Shown here one piece after another: positions 44,319 to 55,547 of a stretch of DNA of 64,000 bases. Positions within the stretch are counted from its first letter, which is position 1, and each line of letters starts with the position of its first letter. Origin of the DNA: Zoroaster sp. YZ-2022. Lineage: Eukaryota; Echinodermata; Asteroidea; Forcipulatida; Zoroasteridae. Location: assembly GCA_029582265.1 (NCBI GenBank), contig CM055822.1:45560559-45624558 (forward strand), read 5' to 3'. The notes beneath the pieces are model-generated. The model was not told the origin of the DNA. It made no database searches and saw only the letters and a list, made by a program, of their open reading frames with translations. Made by a program: the position numbers and the translations under genes.

Positions 44319-46735
44319 TTATGAAGTATGCCACTCGTGTACATAACCTAGTCCACGGCACAGTACCAGAAGTCTGTTACCTAGCTACATGAAGTGTGCC
44401 ACTCGTGTACATAGTCCACGGCACAGTACCAGAAGTCTGTTACCTACGTGAAGTGTGCCACTAGTGTACATAACCTAGTCCACGGCACAGTACCAGAAGT
44501 CTGTTACCTACATGAAGTGTGCCACTCGTGTACTAACCTAGTCCACGGCACAGTACCAGAAGTCTGTTACCTACGTGAAGTGTGCCACTAGTGTACATAA
44601 CCTAGTCCACGGCACAGTACCAGAAGTCTGTTACCTACGTGAAGTGTGCCACTAGTGTACATAACCTAGTCCACGGCACAGTACCAGAAGTCTGTTACCT
44701 TCATGAAGTGTGCCACTAGTGTACATAACCTAGTCCACGGCACAGTACCAGAAGTCTGTTACCTACATGAAGTGTGCCACTCGTGTACTAACCTAGTCCA
44801 CGGCACAGTACCAGAAGTCTATTACCTACATGAAGTGGGCCACTCGTGTACTAACCTAGTCCACGGCATACATGTAGTACCAGAAGTCTATTACCTACAT
44901 GAAGTGGGCCACTCGTGTACTAACCTAGTCCACGGCATACATGTAGTACCAGAAGTCTATTACCTACATAAAGTGGGCCACTCGTGTACTAACCTAGTCC
45001 ACGGCATACATGTAGTACCAGAAGTCTATTACCTACATGAAGTGTGCCACTCGTGTACTAACCTAGTCCACGGCATACATGTAGTACCAGAAGTCTATTA
45101 CCTACATAAAGTGGGCCACTCGTGTACTAACCTAGTCCACGGCATACATGTAGTACCAGAAGTCTATTACCTACATGAAGTGTGCCACTCGTGTACATAA
45201 CCTAGTCCACGGCACAGTACCAGAAGTCTAGTACCTACAGTGTGCCGCTTGTGTACTAACCTAGTCCACGGCATACATGTAGTACCAGAAGTCTATTACC
45301 TACATGAAGTGGGCCACTCGTGTACTAACCTAGTCCACGGCACGGTACCAGAAGTGTCTAACCTGGTCCACGGCATACATGTAGTACCAGAAGTCTATTA
45401 CCTACATGAAGTGGGCCACCGTGTACTAACCTGGTCCACGGCATACATGTAGTACCAGAAGTCTATTACCTACATACAGTGGGCCACTCGTGTACTAACC
45501 TAGTCCACGGCATACATGTAGTACCAGAAGTCTATTACCTACATAAAGTGGGCCACTCGTGTACTAACCTAGTCCACGGCATACATGTAGTACCAGAAGT
45601 CTATTACCTACATGAAGTGTGCCACTCGTGTACATAACCTAGTCCACGGCACAGTACCAGAAGTCTAGTACCTACAGTGTGCCGCTTGTGTACTAACCTA
45701 GTCCACGGCATACATGTAGTACCAGAAGTCTATTACCTACATAAAGTGTGCCGCTTGTGTACTAACCTAGTCCACGGCATACATGTAGTACCAGAAGTCT
45801 ATTACCTACATAAAGTGGGCCACTCGTGTACTAACCTAGTCCACGGCATACATGTAGTACCAGAAGTCTATTACCTACATAAAGTGTGCCGCTTGTGTAC
45901 TAACCTAGTCCACGGCATACATGTAGTACCAGAAGTCTATTACCTACATAAAGTGGGCCACTCGTGTACTAACCTAGTCCACGGCATACATGTAGTACCA
46001 GAAGTCTATTACCTACATAAAGTGTGCCGCTTGTGTACTAACCTAGTCCACGGCATACATGTAGTACCAGAAGTCTATTACCTACATAAAGTGGGCCACT
46101 CGTGTACTAACCTAGTCCACGGCATACATGTAGTACCAGAAGTCTATTACCTACATAAAGTGTGCCGCTTGTGTACTAACCTAGTCCACGGCATACATGT
46201 AGTACCAGAAGTCTATTACCTACATAAAGTGGGCCACTCGTGTACTAACCTAGTCCACGGCATACATGTAGTACCAGAAGTCTATTACCTACATAAAGTG
46301 GGCCACTCGTGTACTAACCTAGTCCACGGCATACATGTAGTACCAGAAGTCTATTACCTACATGAAGTGGGCCACTCGTGTACTAACCTAGTCCACGGCA
46401 TACATGTAGTACCAGAAGTCTATTACCTACATGAAGTGGGCCACTCGTGTACATAACCTAGCCCACGGCACAGTACCAGAAGTCTAGTACCTACAGTGTG
46501 CCGCTTGTGTACATAACCTAGTCCACGGCACAGTACCAGAAGTCTGTTACCTACATGAAGTGAGTGTGCCGCTCGTGTACTAACCTAGTCCACGGCATAC
46601 ATGTAGTACCAGAAGTCTATTACCTACATGAAGTGTGCCACTCGTGTACTATCCTAGTCCACGGCACAGTACCAGAAGTCTTTCACCTACGTGAAATGTG
46701 CCACTCGTGTACTAACCTAGTCCACGGCATAGTTC
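44319..46735 (+). repeat. 63-69-bp minisatellite, about 36 units, with a dimeric higher-order block
   Basis: Units carry CTAGTCCACGGCA, ACCAGAAGTCT and TACCTACATGAAGTG. The first third has 63-64-bp units (ACAGTACCAG); later units have an extra ATACATGTAGT (69 bp). From about 45735 to 46250, units with GTGTGCCGCTTGTG and GTGGGCCACTCGTG alternate strictly, giving a 138-bp higher-order repeat present about four times. Open frames of up to 259 codons here are array artefacts. Confidence 0.97.
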
Positions 46736-46985
46736 TCCAAGAACAATGGATTCGGCCCATTCGAGACGCTTTTTTCCCACAAACTGACGCGGAAGGTCTC
46801 AAAAAGAAGCAGTGCAGTCTGGGAGACTTACCCGGGGTGTGAGAGAACTGGATCTCGCTTGCGCACCTTAGCGTTTATCAAATGTGCCCATTGTTCACCA
46901 CACACAATGGTTCGCCTGTGTCTAGTTTAAGATTGCGACATATCAAAAAAAATAATTTCCCAGGATGATTGATATGTGTACATCA
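46736..46985. other. unassigned stretch
   Basis: Frame-open for about 40 codons after the array, but no motif was recognised. Confidence 0.35.
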
Positions 46986-46986
46986 G

Positions 46987-47265
46987 ACCAAAAAAAGTGT
47001 TCAATTTCTGATCATAGGTCGGCTTCCTGGTGGAACCAGACCAAATTTCCCATACACAAAGTATGGTGGCTAAGAGAGGCAGCACAAATCGGTCAAACGT
47101 TCATATCCCTATTCGTTTAAAACACAGCACGGCAGAATTCCAATCAATCCAATTTTGGTTGCAATTGAACAATGTTTTATAGCAACAACCAAAAAAAAAA
47201 AATAATAAAAAAATAAAAAATAAAAATTAAAAAAATGCAGACGCATATGTCTGACATTTTATCCT
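46987..47265. mobile_element. PIF/Harbinger-like MITE
   Basis: The core CACAAAGTATGGTGGCTAAG and AACACAGCACGGCAGAATTC identify the family. The ends are degraded and an A-rich stretch fills the right part. Confidence 0.7.
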
Positions 47266-47274
47266 AATTTGTGT

Positions 47275-47335
47275 GAATCAATGTACGGTAAATCAATGTA
47301 AATCAATGTAAATCATTGTAAATCAATGTTGTGTA
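47275..47335. repeat. 10-bp AATCAATGTA tandem repeat
   Basis: About five units of AATCAATGTA with one or two substitutions. Confidence 0.85.
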
Positions 47336-47461
47336 AATCCCATGAGATGAAAAGAATTCAAGGAAAGTTTGTCACCACTCACCATCTAATTACAACATGT
47401 ATGCTTCAGGTAAAACATGAAGAACATGAAAACATGTCACTTGTTACAACCCGTAGTGGCT

Positions 47462-47868
47462 GACCCTAACCCCCTAGGCATTTTGGCCAGAAACCATCCC
47501 AAACCTGCCAAAATCCATCAACATGCACTGAGTAAAAAGTACCCCAATTGTTGGACTTTGATGGAATTGGTACAGTAGCAAATGCAAAGCATCCATGACT
47601 TGGCAATACACAGTCCTGAATCCAACAAAAGCAGCCAGTGGAGTTTGATGGATTTGGTACAGTAGCAAATGCAAAGCATCCATGGCTTGGCTATACACAG
47701 TCCTGAATCCAACAAAAGCAGCTGGTGGAGTTTGATGGATTTGGTACACATGGCTACATGCTCTATTCGATGAGATTATACTGTGGAGCACTGAATCCAT
47801 CAAAATCAGGCAAAACCAGGAGAATGATTTTGGAGGATTTGGGGTAGTTTTGAAGCAGTTCTATTTTG
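47462..47868. mobile_element. CCCTAACC-ended MITE relative with internal duplication
   Basis: The left ACCCTAACCCCCTAGGCATT and right GGATTTTGGAGGATTTGGGG belong to the TTAACCCTAAC family pattern. Inside, an 85-bp segment starting at TTTGATGGATTTGGTACAGT is repeated about 2.5 times (47560-47750). Confidence 0.6.
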
Positions 47869-47869
47869 A

Positions 47870-48634
47870 TTGTTGAAATGCTTTCTAAAAAAGATTTGTT
47901 TTCACCGTAATAAGGCATCATCAGAAACCAACCAACCCAGTTGCCATGGAGACAAATTACAGATCCCTCTAAATGAATACACAATAAGTGCTTACTTTGG
48001 GCAATTTAGTCTTCGGCCATATTCAGCAGTAAAATTGCACTTATTACCAGTAAGCCATGCCATGAAATTTGACCCCACGGCCCAAAACCCTGACAAGAAG
48101 AAGTGCATGCTTTCAATATGATTGATTCTGTATACTCAGATGACTTGCTACAGCAGATGAATAAACATGTAGAATTAGTTACACCCATGTACATGTATGG
48201 GAATCCACAGTAAAAACTGATTCAGGAACCCCCCTCCCTAAAAAAAAAGAAAGATAGGCCCCACTACTTTGACTTGCTCCAGGGATGAGACACTGCCATT
48301 ATGAAGAAAAACAGCTATTTGAAAACCTGACGCCATGTTCATGATGATTCATAAAATACCCCGAGGACACAAATAAATTTGTATCAATTTTCTGCTAGGT
48401 ACAGTTCTTAGAATATCCGGGTAATTTATCGGATTCAATTTTTGAGAAAGTTAAAGTGCACCTTTCCATCGATTGTTTGTCCAATAAAACTTGTAATTTT
48501 ATTTTTGCCAGCTCGCGGTATTAAAAACGAACATCTTCAGTTCAATAATTTCAATCAAAGCGCTTGTTGGCTATTAATGCATTATTTTAAGCAACCCTCC
48601 TAGTCCTACTGTTGCTGAATTTTTGTGGCAAGTA
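47870..48634. other. unassigned stretch
   Basis: Nothing recognised in about 760 bp. Confidence 0.4.
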
Positions 48635-48635
48635 G

Positions 48636-49080
48636 ATATGACATAAAACACAATAAAGGGGGCCACTTTGCATCCGTCACGTTAGCAGTTTTTCCAATGG
48701 TTGTTATTTATTTTTAAGTACCTGAAACCGACCAAAAAGTGTTTCAACATGTGAATGGACATGCAGGCTTTATACTAGAACTAATTTGAGTTGATTTTTT
48801 TGATTTTTTTATTTATTTTTTTACCCTCAAATTTCCATAAAAATTGGACGGAAAAAGTTACCTTACTTTTCCGTCCATTTGTTGATGGAAATTTGAGGGT
48901 AATTAAAAAAATAATAGTAATAATCAAATCAAATTATCTTTAGGATAAGCATGCATGTCTATTCAAATGTTGAAATTCTTTTTTGGTGGTTTCAGATATT
49001 TAAAAAAAATTACAACCATTAGAAAAACTGCTATAGTGACGGTAGGAAAGTGGCCCCCTTTATTGTGTTTTATGTCATAT
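48636..49080. mobile_element. foldback (nearly full-length palindrome) element
   Basis: ATATGACATAAAACACAATA (continuing AAGGGGGCCAC) at the left is inverted at the right end. The match continues along the arms and there is an inner palindrome at 48829-48899 (CCTCAAATTTCCAT and the opposite). Noncoding. Confidence 0.85.
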
Positions 49081-49085
49081 ACACA

Positions 49086-49220
49086 TAGTGGTCAGTCAAC
49101 TGACTGTTTTTGACTGTTGAACAAACTGTGCACGATTTGGCTGTTTCGACTGTCATTTTGACCACCCTCAACAATACCGTGGACAATGCCAGTCAAAAAC
49201 GGTCGACTCATTTTGCCCTG
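49086..49220. repeat. dispersed repeat, copy 2
   Basis: Matches 13222-13400, with GTCATTTTGACCACCCTCAA and CAAAAACGGTCGACTCATTT as the shared parts. Confidence 0.6.
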
Positions 49221-49284
49221 TACTTACTACACGTAAGGGTTGACAGTGTTTGACTTTTAAGTGCACTAGATATACCTTGGGTAA

Positions 49285-49385
49285 AACTTGTAGCTTTGCA
49301 TGGCGAAGAGGATAAGTAAGACTAATTGCGGTGACACCATGTGAAATTCTCTATTGAGTAGTAATTAGTTCTGAAAAGAACCTTG
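49285..49385 (-). mobile_element. Penelope-derived terminal fragment
   Basis: TTGTAGCTTTGCATGGCGAA, GCGGTGACACCATGTG and GTAATTAGTTCTGAAAAGAA are the inverted 3' region of the element at 20899-21560. Confidence 0.7.
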
Positions 49386-49544
49386 GCAAGTATATTAACA
49401 TTAACATTTTGACTGATTTTTACCCTTGTAGTGATTAACCTGGTTACAAATGTACTGAATTATAATCTTAAAAAAACTTACTTGATGGTGATGGTATCAG
49501 ACATACTGAGTAATAAATAATTCTGTATGAAACATTGTCATTAA

Positions 49545-50286
49545 CCCTAACTTCCCTAGGCCCATTTGCTTACACATAACCTGAATCCTCCAAAATCCTC
49601 CAGTAGTAATTAGCAAGCACATGACATGTATGCACACATGTGTTTCTAATCTGTGATACATGTACATAGCCAGGGACCCTCCCTGCATGCATGGAGCAAT
49701 AAACAGTGTCCACTGACCCAAGCATTGACCTTGCAATCACTACAACAAACATGGATGTACATGTACCATGGAAAGGCAAGTATGCCTAATAACCTCAATC
49801 CTCCAAAATCCTTCACTTTATCAAAGAGCATGTAGCATGTAACCTCAATCCTTCAAAATCCTTCACTTTAGTAAAGAGCATGTAGCATGTAACCTCAATC
49901 CTTCAAAATCCTTCACTTTAGTAAAGAGCATGTAGCATGTAACCTCAATCCTTCAAAATCCTTCACTTTAGTAAAGAGCATGTAGCATGTAACCTCAATC
50001 CTTCAAAATCCTTCACTTTAATAGCAAAGAGCATGTACCATGTACATGTAACGTCAATCCTCCAAAATCCTTCACTTTAATAGCAAAGAGCATGTACCAT
50101 GTACATGTAACGTCAATCCTCCAAAATCCTTCACTTTAATAGCAAAGAGCATGTACCATGTACATGTAACCTCAATCCTCCAAAATCCTTCACTTTAATA
50201 GCAAAGAGCATGTAGCATGTAACCTCAATCCTTCAAAATCCTTCACTTTAGCAAAGAGGATTTTGGAGGATTTGGGAAGGTTAGGG
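49545..50286 (-). mobile_element. TTAA-family MITE with a different internal minisatellite
   Basis: TTAA at 49541-49544 and 50287-50290 bracket CCCTAACTTCCCTAGG and GGGAAGGTTAGGG. The unique core (49600-49830) is the same as in the two 45-bp-array copies, but there is only one 45-bp unit. Instead, the opposite side has about eight units of 50-63 bp (AACCTCAATCCTTCAAAATC, CTTCACTTTAGTAAAGAGCA, TGTAGCATGT). Confidence 0.87.
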
Positions 50287-50544
50287 TTAAAAAAATAGAA
50301 TTGTATAACAAATTTGAAATGGATCCTCACTGTGATCTATTTTTTTTAAGGACTGGGTACCTGGGTTCATGGGTACCCGACTTCCTGTTCAATACCCGGT
50401 TCCTTTTTACTGGTTCGGGTACTCGAAACCCACTTTTTCAAATCTGATGTAACATTTCAGAAACCGAATGCCATGTCTTTGATTGAACACTTTTACCGAT
50501 CTTCCATGTGTGTGATAAGGTTTCAGGTACTTCATAACAATAAC

Positions 50545-50815
50545 AAATTCTGTTCGGTGTAGGGCAAAAATTAAAACAATTTATCACCCGACGCAAGAAT
50601 TTCACCAACCTATAAATATCGCGGAACCCGCTGCTATATAGGATTCTAGCCGGCCAATCAACATCGGGCAAGCTCGGTGGTCGAGAGGTTAAGACGTCTG
50701 CACTAGTAAGCAGGAGGTTATGGATTCGAATCCTGCCGGAGTCGCCTGTGAAGTTTTTTCACAAACACTCGGAAAGCACTGAGTATACAGTGCTATACAC
50801 TGGAGGTTTTTCTTT
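50545..50815 (+). mobile_element. tRNA-derived SINE (family 2), near complete
   Basis: Upstream module AACCTATAAATATCGCGG and GCTGCTATATAGGATTCTAG, then a tRNA-like head with GGTGGTCGAGAGGTTAAGAC and B-box-like GGATTCGAATCC, then the body with CACTCGGAAAGCACTGAGTA. Confidence 0.85.
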
Positions 50816-50955
50816 TTGTGTTACTATTATTTTTGTAATGAACGCAATGGTAATGAATAAATAGAAATGATGGCCACTGTCTCATGCGAGGAATTATTGA
50901 ACATATGTGACACAGTGGAAAATCTGGTTTTGTCTCCTATTTTTGTACGGGTGCC

Positions 50956-51226
50956 CATAGGCGGATCCAGAACATTTTTTAGGGGGGGCTGAAAATCAAA
51001 AACAATTATTTTTCAGTACTACAAAAATTACAATGAAATAATCAAAGGGAGAGAAAAACAAAGCACACTGTGGGAATGGGAGTGCGCTCCCCTCCCCTCC
51101 CCCTCTCTCTTTCTCTCTTTTTTCTTCTTTTTTTTCTTTCTTTTTTTAATTTTTTTTAAATTTTTTTTAAACGATTTTAGGGGGAGGTACAGCCCCCTTA
51201 GCCCCCCCCCCCTGGATCCGCCAATG
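50956..51226. mobile_element. MITE with GGCGGATCCAG ends
   Basis: CATAGGCGGATCCAG at the left and CTGGATCCGCCAATG at the right enclose an A/T-rich and C/G-run interior. The flanks GGTGCCC and GGTACCC are nearly alike, but the exact target duplication is uncertain. The ends are of hAT or P type. Confidence 0.65.
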
Positions 51227-51409
51227 GTACCCAGGAACCAGACCTTTACGGCGACTGGGTATTAACCGGTTCCAAAATTACCCATGAATGCCACACCAGC
51301 ACTATCTATTGTGCACATTTGAAGGCAACATATCTGACACAATCCACAGGTTGGTTTCCGTACATCTATCTTGATTCTTATGAAGTATTGATGCATTTAC
51401 TTCATCATT

Positions 51410-51417
<8 letters not shown>

Positions 51418-51450
<33 letters not shown>
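51418..51450. repeat. (CAG)11 microsatellite
   Basis: Eleven perfect CAG units after two CAT units; not in a supported exon. Confidence 0.97.
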
Positions 51451-51451
<1 letters not shown>

Positions 51452-51474
51452 TTCACTGAAGGGCAAATGCATTT

Positions 51475-51802
51475 AGTGTTGGGACGATTAACTGGTTAAC
51501 CGACCAAAACTGCACTAACCATTTATAAATTTGCTCACCGAAAACAATATTTTAAAAATACAAATTTTGGAAACATTTGCCCATTTTGTTGTTCTAGACT
51601 TTCGTGTTTTTTTTTGCTGCATTGGTTATTAATCATTGCGGGAAGTTTATTGAAGCTTTTTGATTGAAAATAGGCCTATATACACTGTACACATTGTGCC
51701 ATTTTGCTAACTTTCTAGTTTATGTAGCTGTTAGGTGCCGACTTCCGGTTAACCGACCGTGAAAGATGTGGTTAAACTGTTGGTGCACTCCTAGCACTAA
51801 AC
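51475..51802. mobile_element. hAT-like candidate (GATTAACTGGTTAACCG ends)
   Basis: GACGATTAACTGGTTAACCG at the left and GGTTAACCGACCGTG with CACTCCTAGCACTAAA at the right form an imperfect inverted pair. No target duplication was identified. Confidence 0.4.
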
Positions 51803-51844
51803 GCCTCTCCCATACATGTATGTCACCATCTTTCTTTGTCTTTT

Positions 51845-52045
51845 TACTGTCTTTTCCAAGCTACTGTCCCTGTTTTCCCAACCGACTCATCTCTCCATCT
51901 TGCCTGAGGTCTTCTTCTCTTTCTGGTGCCATATAGTGGTTGCCATTCTGTTGTCAGTCGGCTCCATCTTTCATCCTCTCTTCTTGCGAAGTGTCCAGTC
52001 CATCTCCATTTAGATTTTGTTGCTGTCATTATCACATGATTTGCT
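51845..52045 (-). mobile_element. LINE ORF2 C-terminal remnant
   Basis: The minus strand reads KSKWRWTGHFARREDERWS and KRRRPQARWRDE, the W.GH.AR..D.RW...R.RRP..RW.D pattern at the C-terminus of many LINE reverse transcriptases. Truncated on both sides. A related copy is at 53345-53600. Confidence 0.78.
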
Positions 52046-52054
52046 TTAAAGTGA

Positions 52055-52480
52055 AAGACTGTTTGCGGTGACACCATGTGAAAAAAAATTCTCTTTTGAG
52101 TAGTGATTAGTTCTTTCTGAAAAGAACCGGTGGTGGTTACAACTCATTTACAATGTTAAACGTTTTGATCAGTACTCTCTGATCGTCTTCAGGAGAATGC
52201 CAGACTCTTGGAGACGCTGCTGCTTAAGTAGACTGCTGAAGGATTTGCCGGAGCATCCAGCATCCAGCATCCAGCATTAGCACAAATCCTCCAGCAGTCT
52301 ACTTAAGCAGCAGCGTCTCCAAGAGTCCGGCATTCTCATGAAGACGATCAGAGCGTACTGATGGAAACCATTGAGTTGTAACCACCATTTCTTTTCAGAA
52401 CCAATTACTACGCAAAAGATAATGTTTTCACATGGTGTCACCGCACTTATCCTTTTCACCATGCAAAGCTACAAATCTGA
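52055..52480. mobile_element. Penelope-derived inverted repeat, about 420 bp
   Basis: The left arm (GCGGTGACACCATGTG at 52058, ... CTGCTGCTTAAGTAGACTGC) and the right arm (GCAGTCTACTTAAGCAGCAG ... CATGGTGTCACCGC at 52433) are inverted copies of the 3' region of the element at 20899-21560. The centre holds three CATCCAG units. Confidence 0.82.
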
Positions 52481-52814
52481 CGAGTCATTTACCTTTATCT
52501 GGTCCCTGATACACACGTTTCTTTTGCGTTTACCTACATTTTTATTAAAAGTGTGTGCTGGCTTTGATTTTACCAAGGGTGTACGGTTTCCTTCAAGCAA
52601 AATGCAGTGCAGAAATAATTTGTTCATATGTGTAGAATCCGATTCTTTCATAGAGGAGGGCAGTGACCTAGTAATATAATACTGAATAATCATACCAAAC
52701 TGACCAACAGACTAAGTGATTGTAAGATGATACCCTCATAATAGATAGATGGACAAACAGACCAGTGGGCAACAAATATTTGTTAAGAAACAAATACTTT
52801 TTTTTAAACAGAAA

Positions 52815-52890
52815 TTAAAGGGAAGGTGTATAATTTGTCATGTTGGCAAAACTGCTTCTATGAGTATGGGTTACTCTCTCTCTCTCTCTC
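52815..52890 (-). repeat. single diverged unit of the 81-bp repeat
   Basis: AAAGGGAAGGTGTATAATTT and GGCAAAACTGCTTCTATGAG are the inverse of the 81-bp unit at 1-1000; a CT run follows. Confidence 0.65.
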
Positions 52891-52904
52891 TGAATTAAGT
52901 TTGG

Positions 52905-53320
52905 GTCGATACTCGATAATATCAAATATCCCGATACCTTTTTTTATTCGATTATGATATTGTGAACCTTTTCAAGTTATCAAGATATTGGGGGGGGGGG
53001 GGGGAATGATTATGATTGTGTTGAGTCAGAAATTTCATGGAAACAAAATTAGGCCAGTCTTTTCAGCTTTCAGAAGTGGGAAACAAAAGAGAACTGCTTT
53101 AGTGGTTAGCCGACAGAGCAGCTGCCATACAGGGTCCAGACCCAGGATTCTGTCGTTTCTCTAAATCCGCCGCCACTCAGAGTATGGCTCTAAAGCAATC
53201 ATGTGTGAATGAAAAAAAATAATCATGATACTCTAAAAAAAAATGGCAATATATGTTTGACAATACATGTATATATCGAGAATGGACAAAAATCGATATC
53301 GCCCAAGCTTTTGAACTAAG
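52905..53320 (-). repeat. dispersed repeat (ATCGATATCGCCC ends), inverse copy
   Basis: GATATCCCGATACCTTTTTT-like left and AAAATCGATATCGCCCAAGC right are shared with 57715-58160 and 58795-61015. The style suggests a hAT-type nonautonomous element, but no target duplication was found. Confidence 0.6.
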
Positions 53321-53344
53321 AAAAGAGTCTGTCTGTTTGTCTGT

Positions 53345-53600
53345 CTAGCCTATTTCGCTCCACTGCGATAGCTTTCCCATTTCACTCTATCCTGTGCTGT
53401 CCTCTTCCACGTAACGCTACCATATTCTCTGATGTCATCCATCCTCCTTCTGCTTTGTCTACCTCTCCCTCTGGTATATGCTCGAGGTGTCCAGTCAGTC
53501 AGCTTACGGGTCCACCTGTCATCTTGCCTCCTAGCCAGATGACCAGCCCACCTCCACTTCTTTGATTTAATTTCCTGTATTATATATCTTAATTAACACT
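53345..53600 (-). mobile_element. LINE ORF2 C-terminal remnant
   Basis: The minus strand reads KKWRWAGHLARRQDDRW, RGRGRQSRRRMDDI and YGSVTWKRTAQDRVKWE, the same C-terminal pattern as 51845-52045 but longer. No stop within the pattern. Confidence 0.8.
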
Positions 53601-54208
53601 TCTGTTTTCTTCCTCAAGTCTTGGTTGCTAACCCTGTCCTTTCTTGTGACATCAATCAGCACCCTTTCCATTGCTCTCTCTCTTTGTGACTCTTAACTTC
53701 TTCTCCAGCCTCTTGTTGTCGAGGAGAGTACCTAAATTTGAAAGTGAAAATATTTAACTTTGATTAAAAAGGACAGCCCTGAGACAAAACTATTTGTACT
53801 CTAGGGAAAATCAAGACAGGGCTTGCAAATTTAAATTTCTTTAGCACTAGCCCTTCGGGCAGGCAGTTTGTAAGTTGCCCTTCTAGAAAAGTAGAGGGCA
53901 ATAGAGAAAATTTATGTCAACAGATTTTACGCATGGACAACAAAAGATGGGCCACTGAGAGCACCATTAACGTTTGTCATCGTTTAAAATGGTGGCATAT
54001 GTAGTGTGAGAATTCAGGAATACAGAAGTTTGCCACCAACATTGTGGACAAATCAGACTTTAGAGGATAAAAGGTTTGGCTATACAGACAAACAAGTGGT
54101 TGCCCATTGGGCTTACAACAAGGAAGTTATTGTTGTCCAATACGATTTTTTTGGTTGTCCCAGGACGTCGGATAATACATTTCGCGAGCCCTGCACAAGC
54201 TTAACACC

Positions 54209-54724
54209 TAGGGCTGTGCCGGATATCTGGGTATCCAGATACCCGACCGAAACTGTCATTACCCGGTTCCATTTTTCGGTTCCAATTAATGACTTTTTAA
54301 AATTATGTAATGTTTACACTTTTACAGACAATTATCTTTAATTTCACTCCAATAAAGCCTTTGTAGTATTATTTTACAGACATTTTTCCCTGTACACTTT
54401 TCTACAACTGTGATACATTGTATCGAATCGTTAAGGCTGCAAAGGGCCTGGCAGTGGCTGCTTCAAACAACTTATCAAACCAGCAGCACAGGAGGGAATG
54501 TTTGCCTAATTTACTTTAATAAAAACGACACAGGAAAGAAAAGATCGATTTAAGTATGGTACCCTCTGTATTATAAAGATCAATTTTGTTACCATTTACA
54601 GCACATGTATTTGTACACCACCGGAAGCATGTTTTCAACAAAAATGAAAACGGGTATCCGGGTATCCGAAGTTTCCTGATTTCGGGTATCCGGTTCCAAA
54701 AATATCAGAAAACGCACACCCCTA
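54209..54724. mobile_element. hAT-like non-autonomous element with exact 8-bp duplication
   Basis: The ends TAGGGCTGTGCCGG and CGCACACCCCTA are flanked by TTAACACC (54201-54208 and 54725-54732). The interior shares GATACCCGACCGAAACTGTC and CGGGTATCCGAAGTTTCC with 5670-6318 and 17885-18278. This is the reference copy of the family. Confidence 0.9.
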
Positions 54725-54732
54725 TTAACACC

Positions 54733-55340
54733 AGTTAAGATTTACATTAAAATCTGACCGTTTGGTTATTTGTGACTTTGTACCAATCCTGTACCTTTTA
54801 TTACAAAAGGGCAGTACCCACTGAGCAAGCAGCGTTCGGCAACTGTGATGCTCCAACCTGAATAAAAGTAACATCTGCTATGACAGCGTTACTTCATCCT
54901 GCCTCAATTATTATGTCTGGATTGTCTGCAACCCCTCGGGACATATTTGATTCCATTACTGCCCGCCGGACATAGTGGACATGCTTGGAAATATTGTGTT
55001 TGATCAAAGAGAAGCCAGTATTGACTGTAATTTTTAAAGAAGTTGTTGAACAAATTATTGTAAGCCTGTTGAGCTCTTACCCTGGGGCAATTTCCCTTGT
55101 CAATTTCCGGTTCAGAAGTGTACGGAGTGGTTAGTCACCTGAGATGTGGATTTTGTTTTTGTTTTAAATTACACTGGATGAAACGGCTAAATGAGATCCA
55201 TTTGAAGTTTGGATTGCCAGCCATTTCTAATACAAAATAATGTTGAAAAAGATTGGAAGCTTTGCATAGTCGTGATTCGAAGTACAATCTAGGAAGGAAT
55301 TTGCCGTGCGATGCACCATGTTAAGTCTCCGATGAGTTGT
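54733..55340. other. unassigned stretch
   Basis: No gene or repeat shared with the rest of the window was recognised. Confidence 0.4.
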
Positions 55341-55520
55341 ACAATTGCGTTGGTTCTGAAAAGAATCACCATCGTTTGACAACTCATCGTTTCGATGCCG
55401 ATAATTTTTTGGACGACAATTAAGCTTGTCTTCACCTGCAGATTATCAGTGTATACTGTATATGAAACATTGAGTTGTCATATCCCCCCTCCCCACCAGT
55501 TTTTTCAGAACCAGCACCAT
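55340..55520. mobile_element. diverged Penelope-style palindrome
   Basis: TTGGTTCTGAAAAGAATCAC and GACAACTCATCGTTTCGATG at the left are inverted at the right (GAAACATTGAGTTGTCATAT, TTTTCAGAACCAGCACC). The stem sequences differ from the main family. Confidence 0.55.
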
Positions 55521-55547
55521 TGTACCACTGTATAATTAGAGCATTTA

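Larger units (their letters stand above)
50345..51300. mobile_element. decayed hAT-like element, broken by two insertions
   Basis: 50345-50430 (GGTACCCGACTTCCTG, ACCCGGTTCC) and 51230-51300 (ACCCAGGAACCAGACC, TTAACCGGTTCC) look like the two ends of one element of the GGATACCCG style. Between them lie a family 2 SINE and a GGCGGATCC MITE. Termini are unclear. Confidence 0.35.

Noticed and set aside
44703..46842. Open frames of 165, 70, 259 and 92 codons with Cys-rich 23-residue units
   Set aside because: Translation of the 69-bp minisatellite; the 63-bp units of the same array break the frame, so there is no selection for coding.
51418..51450. CAG repeat as a polyglutamine exon
   Set aside because: No open frame with splice borders surrounds it.
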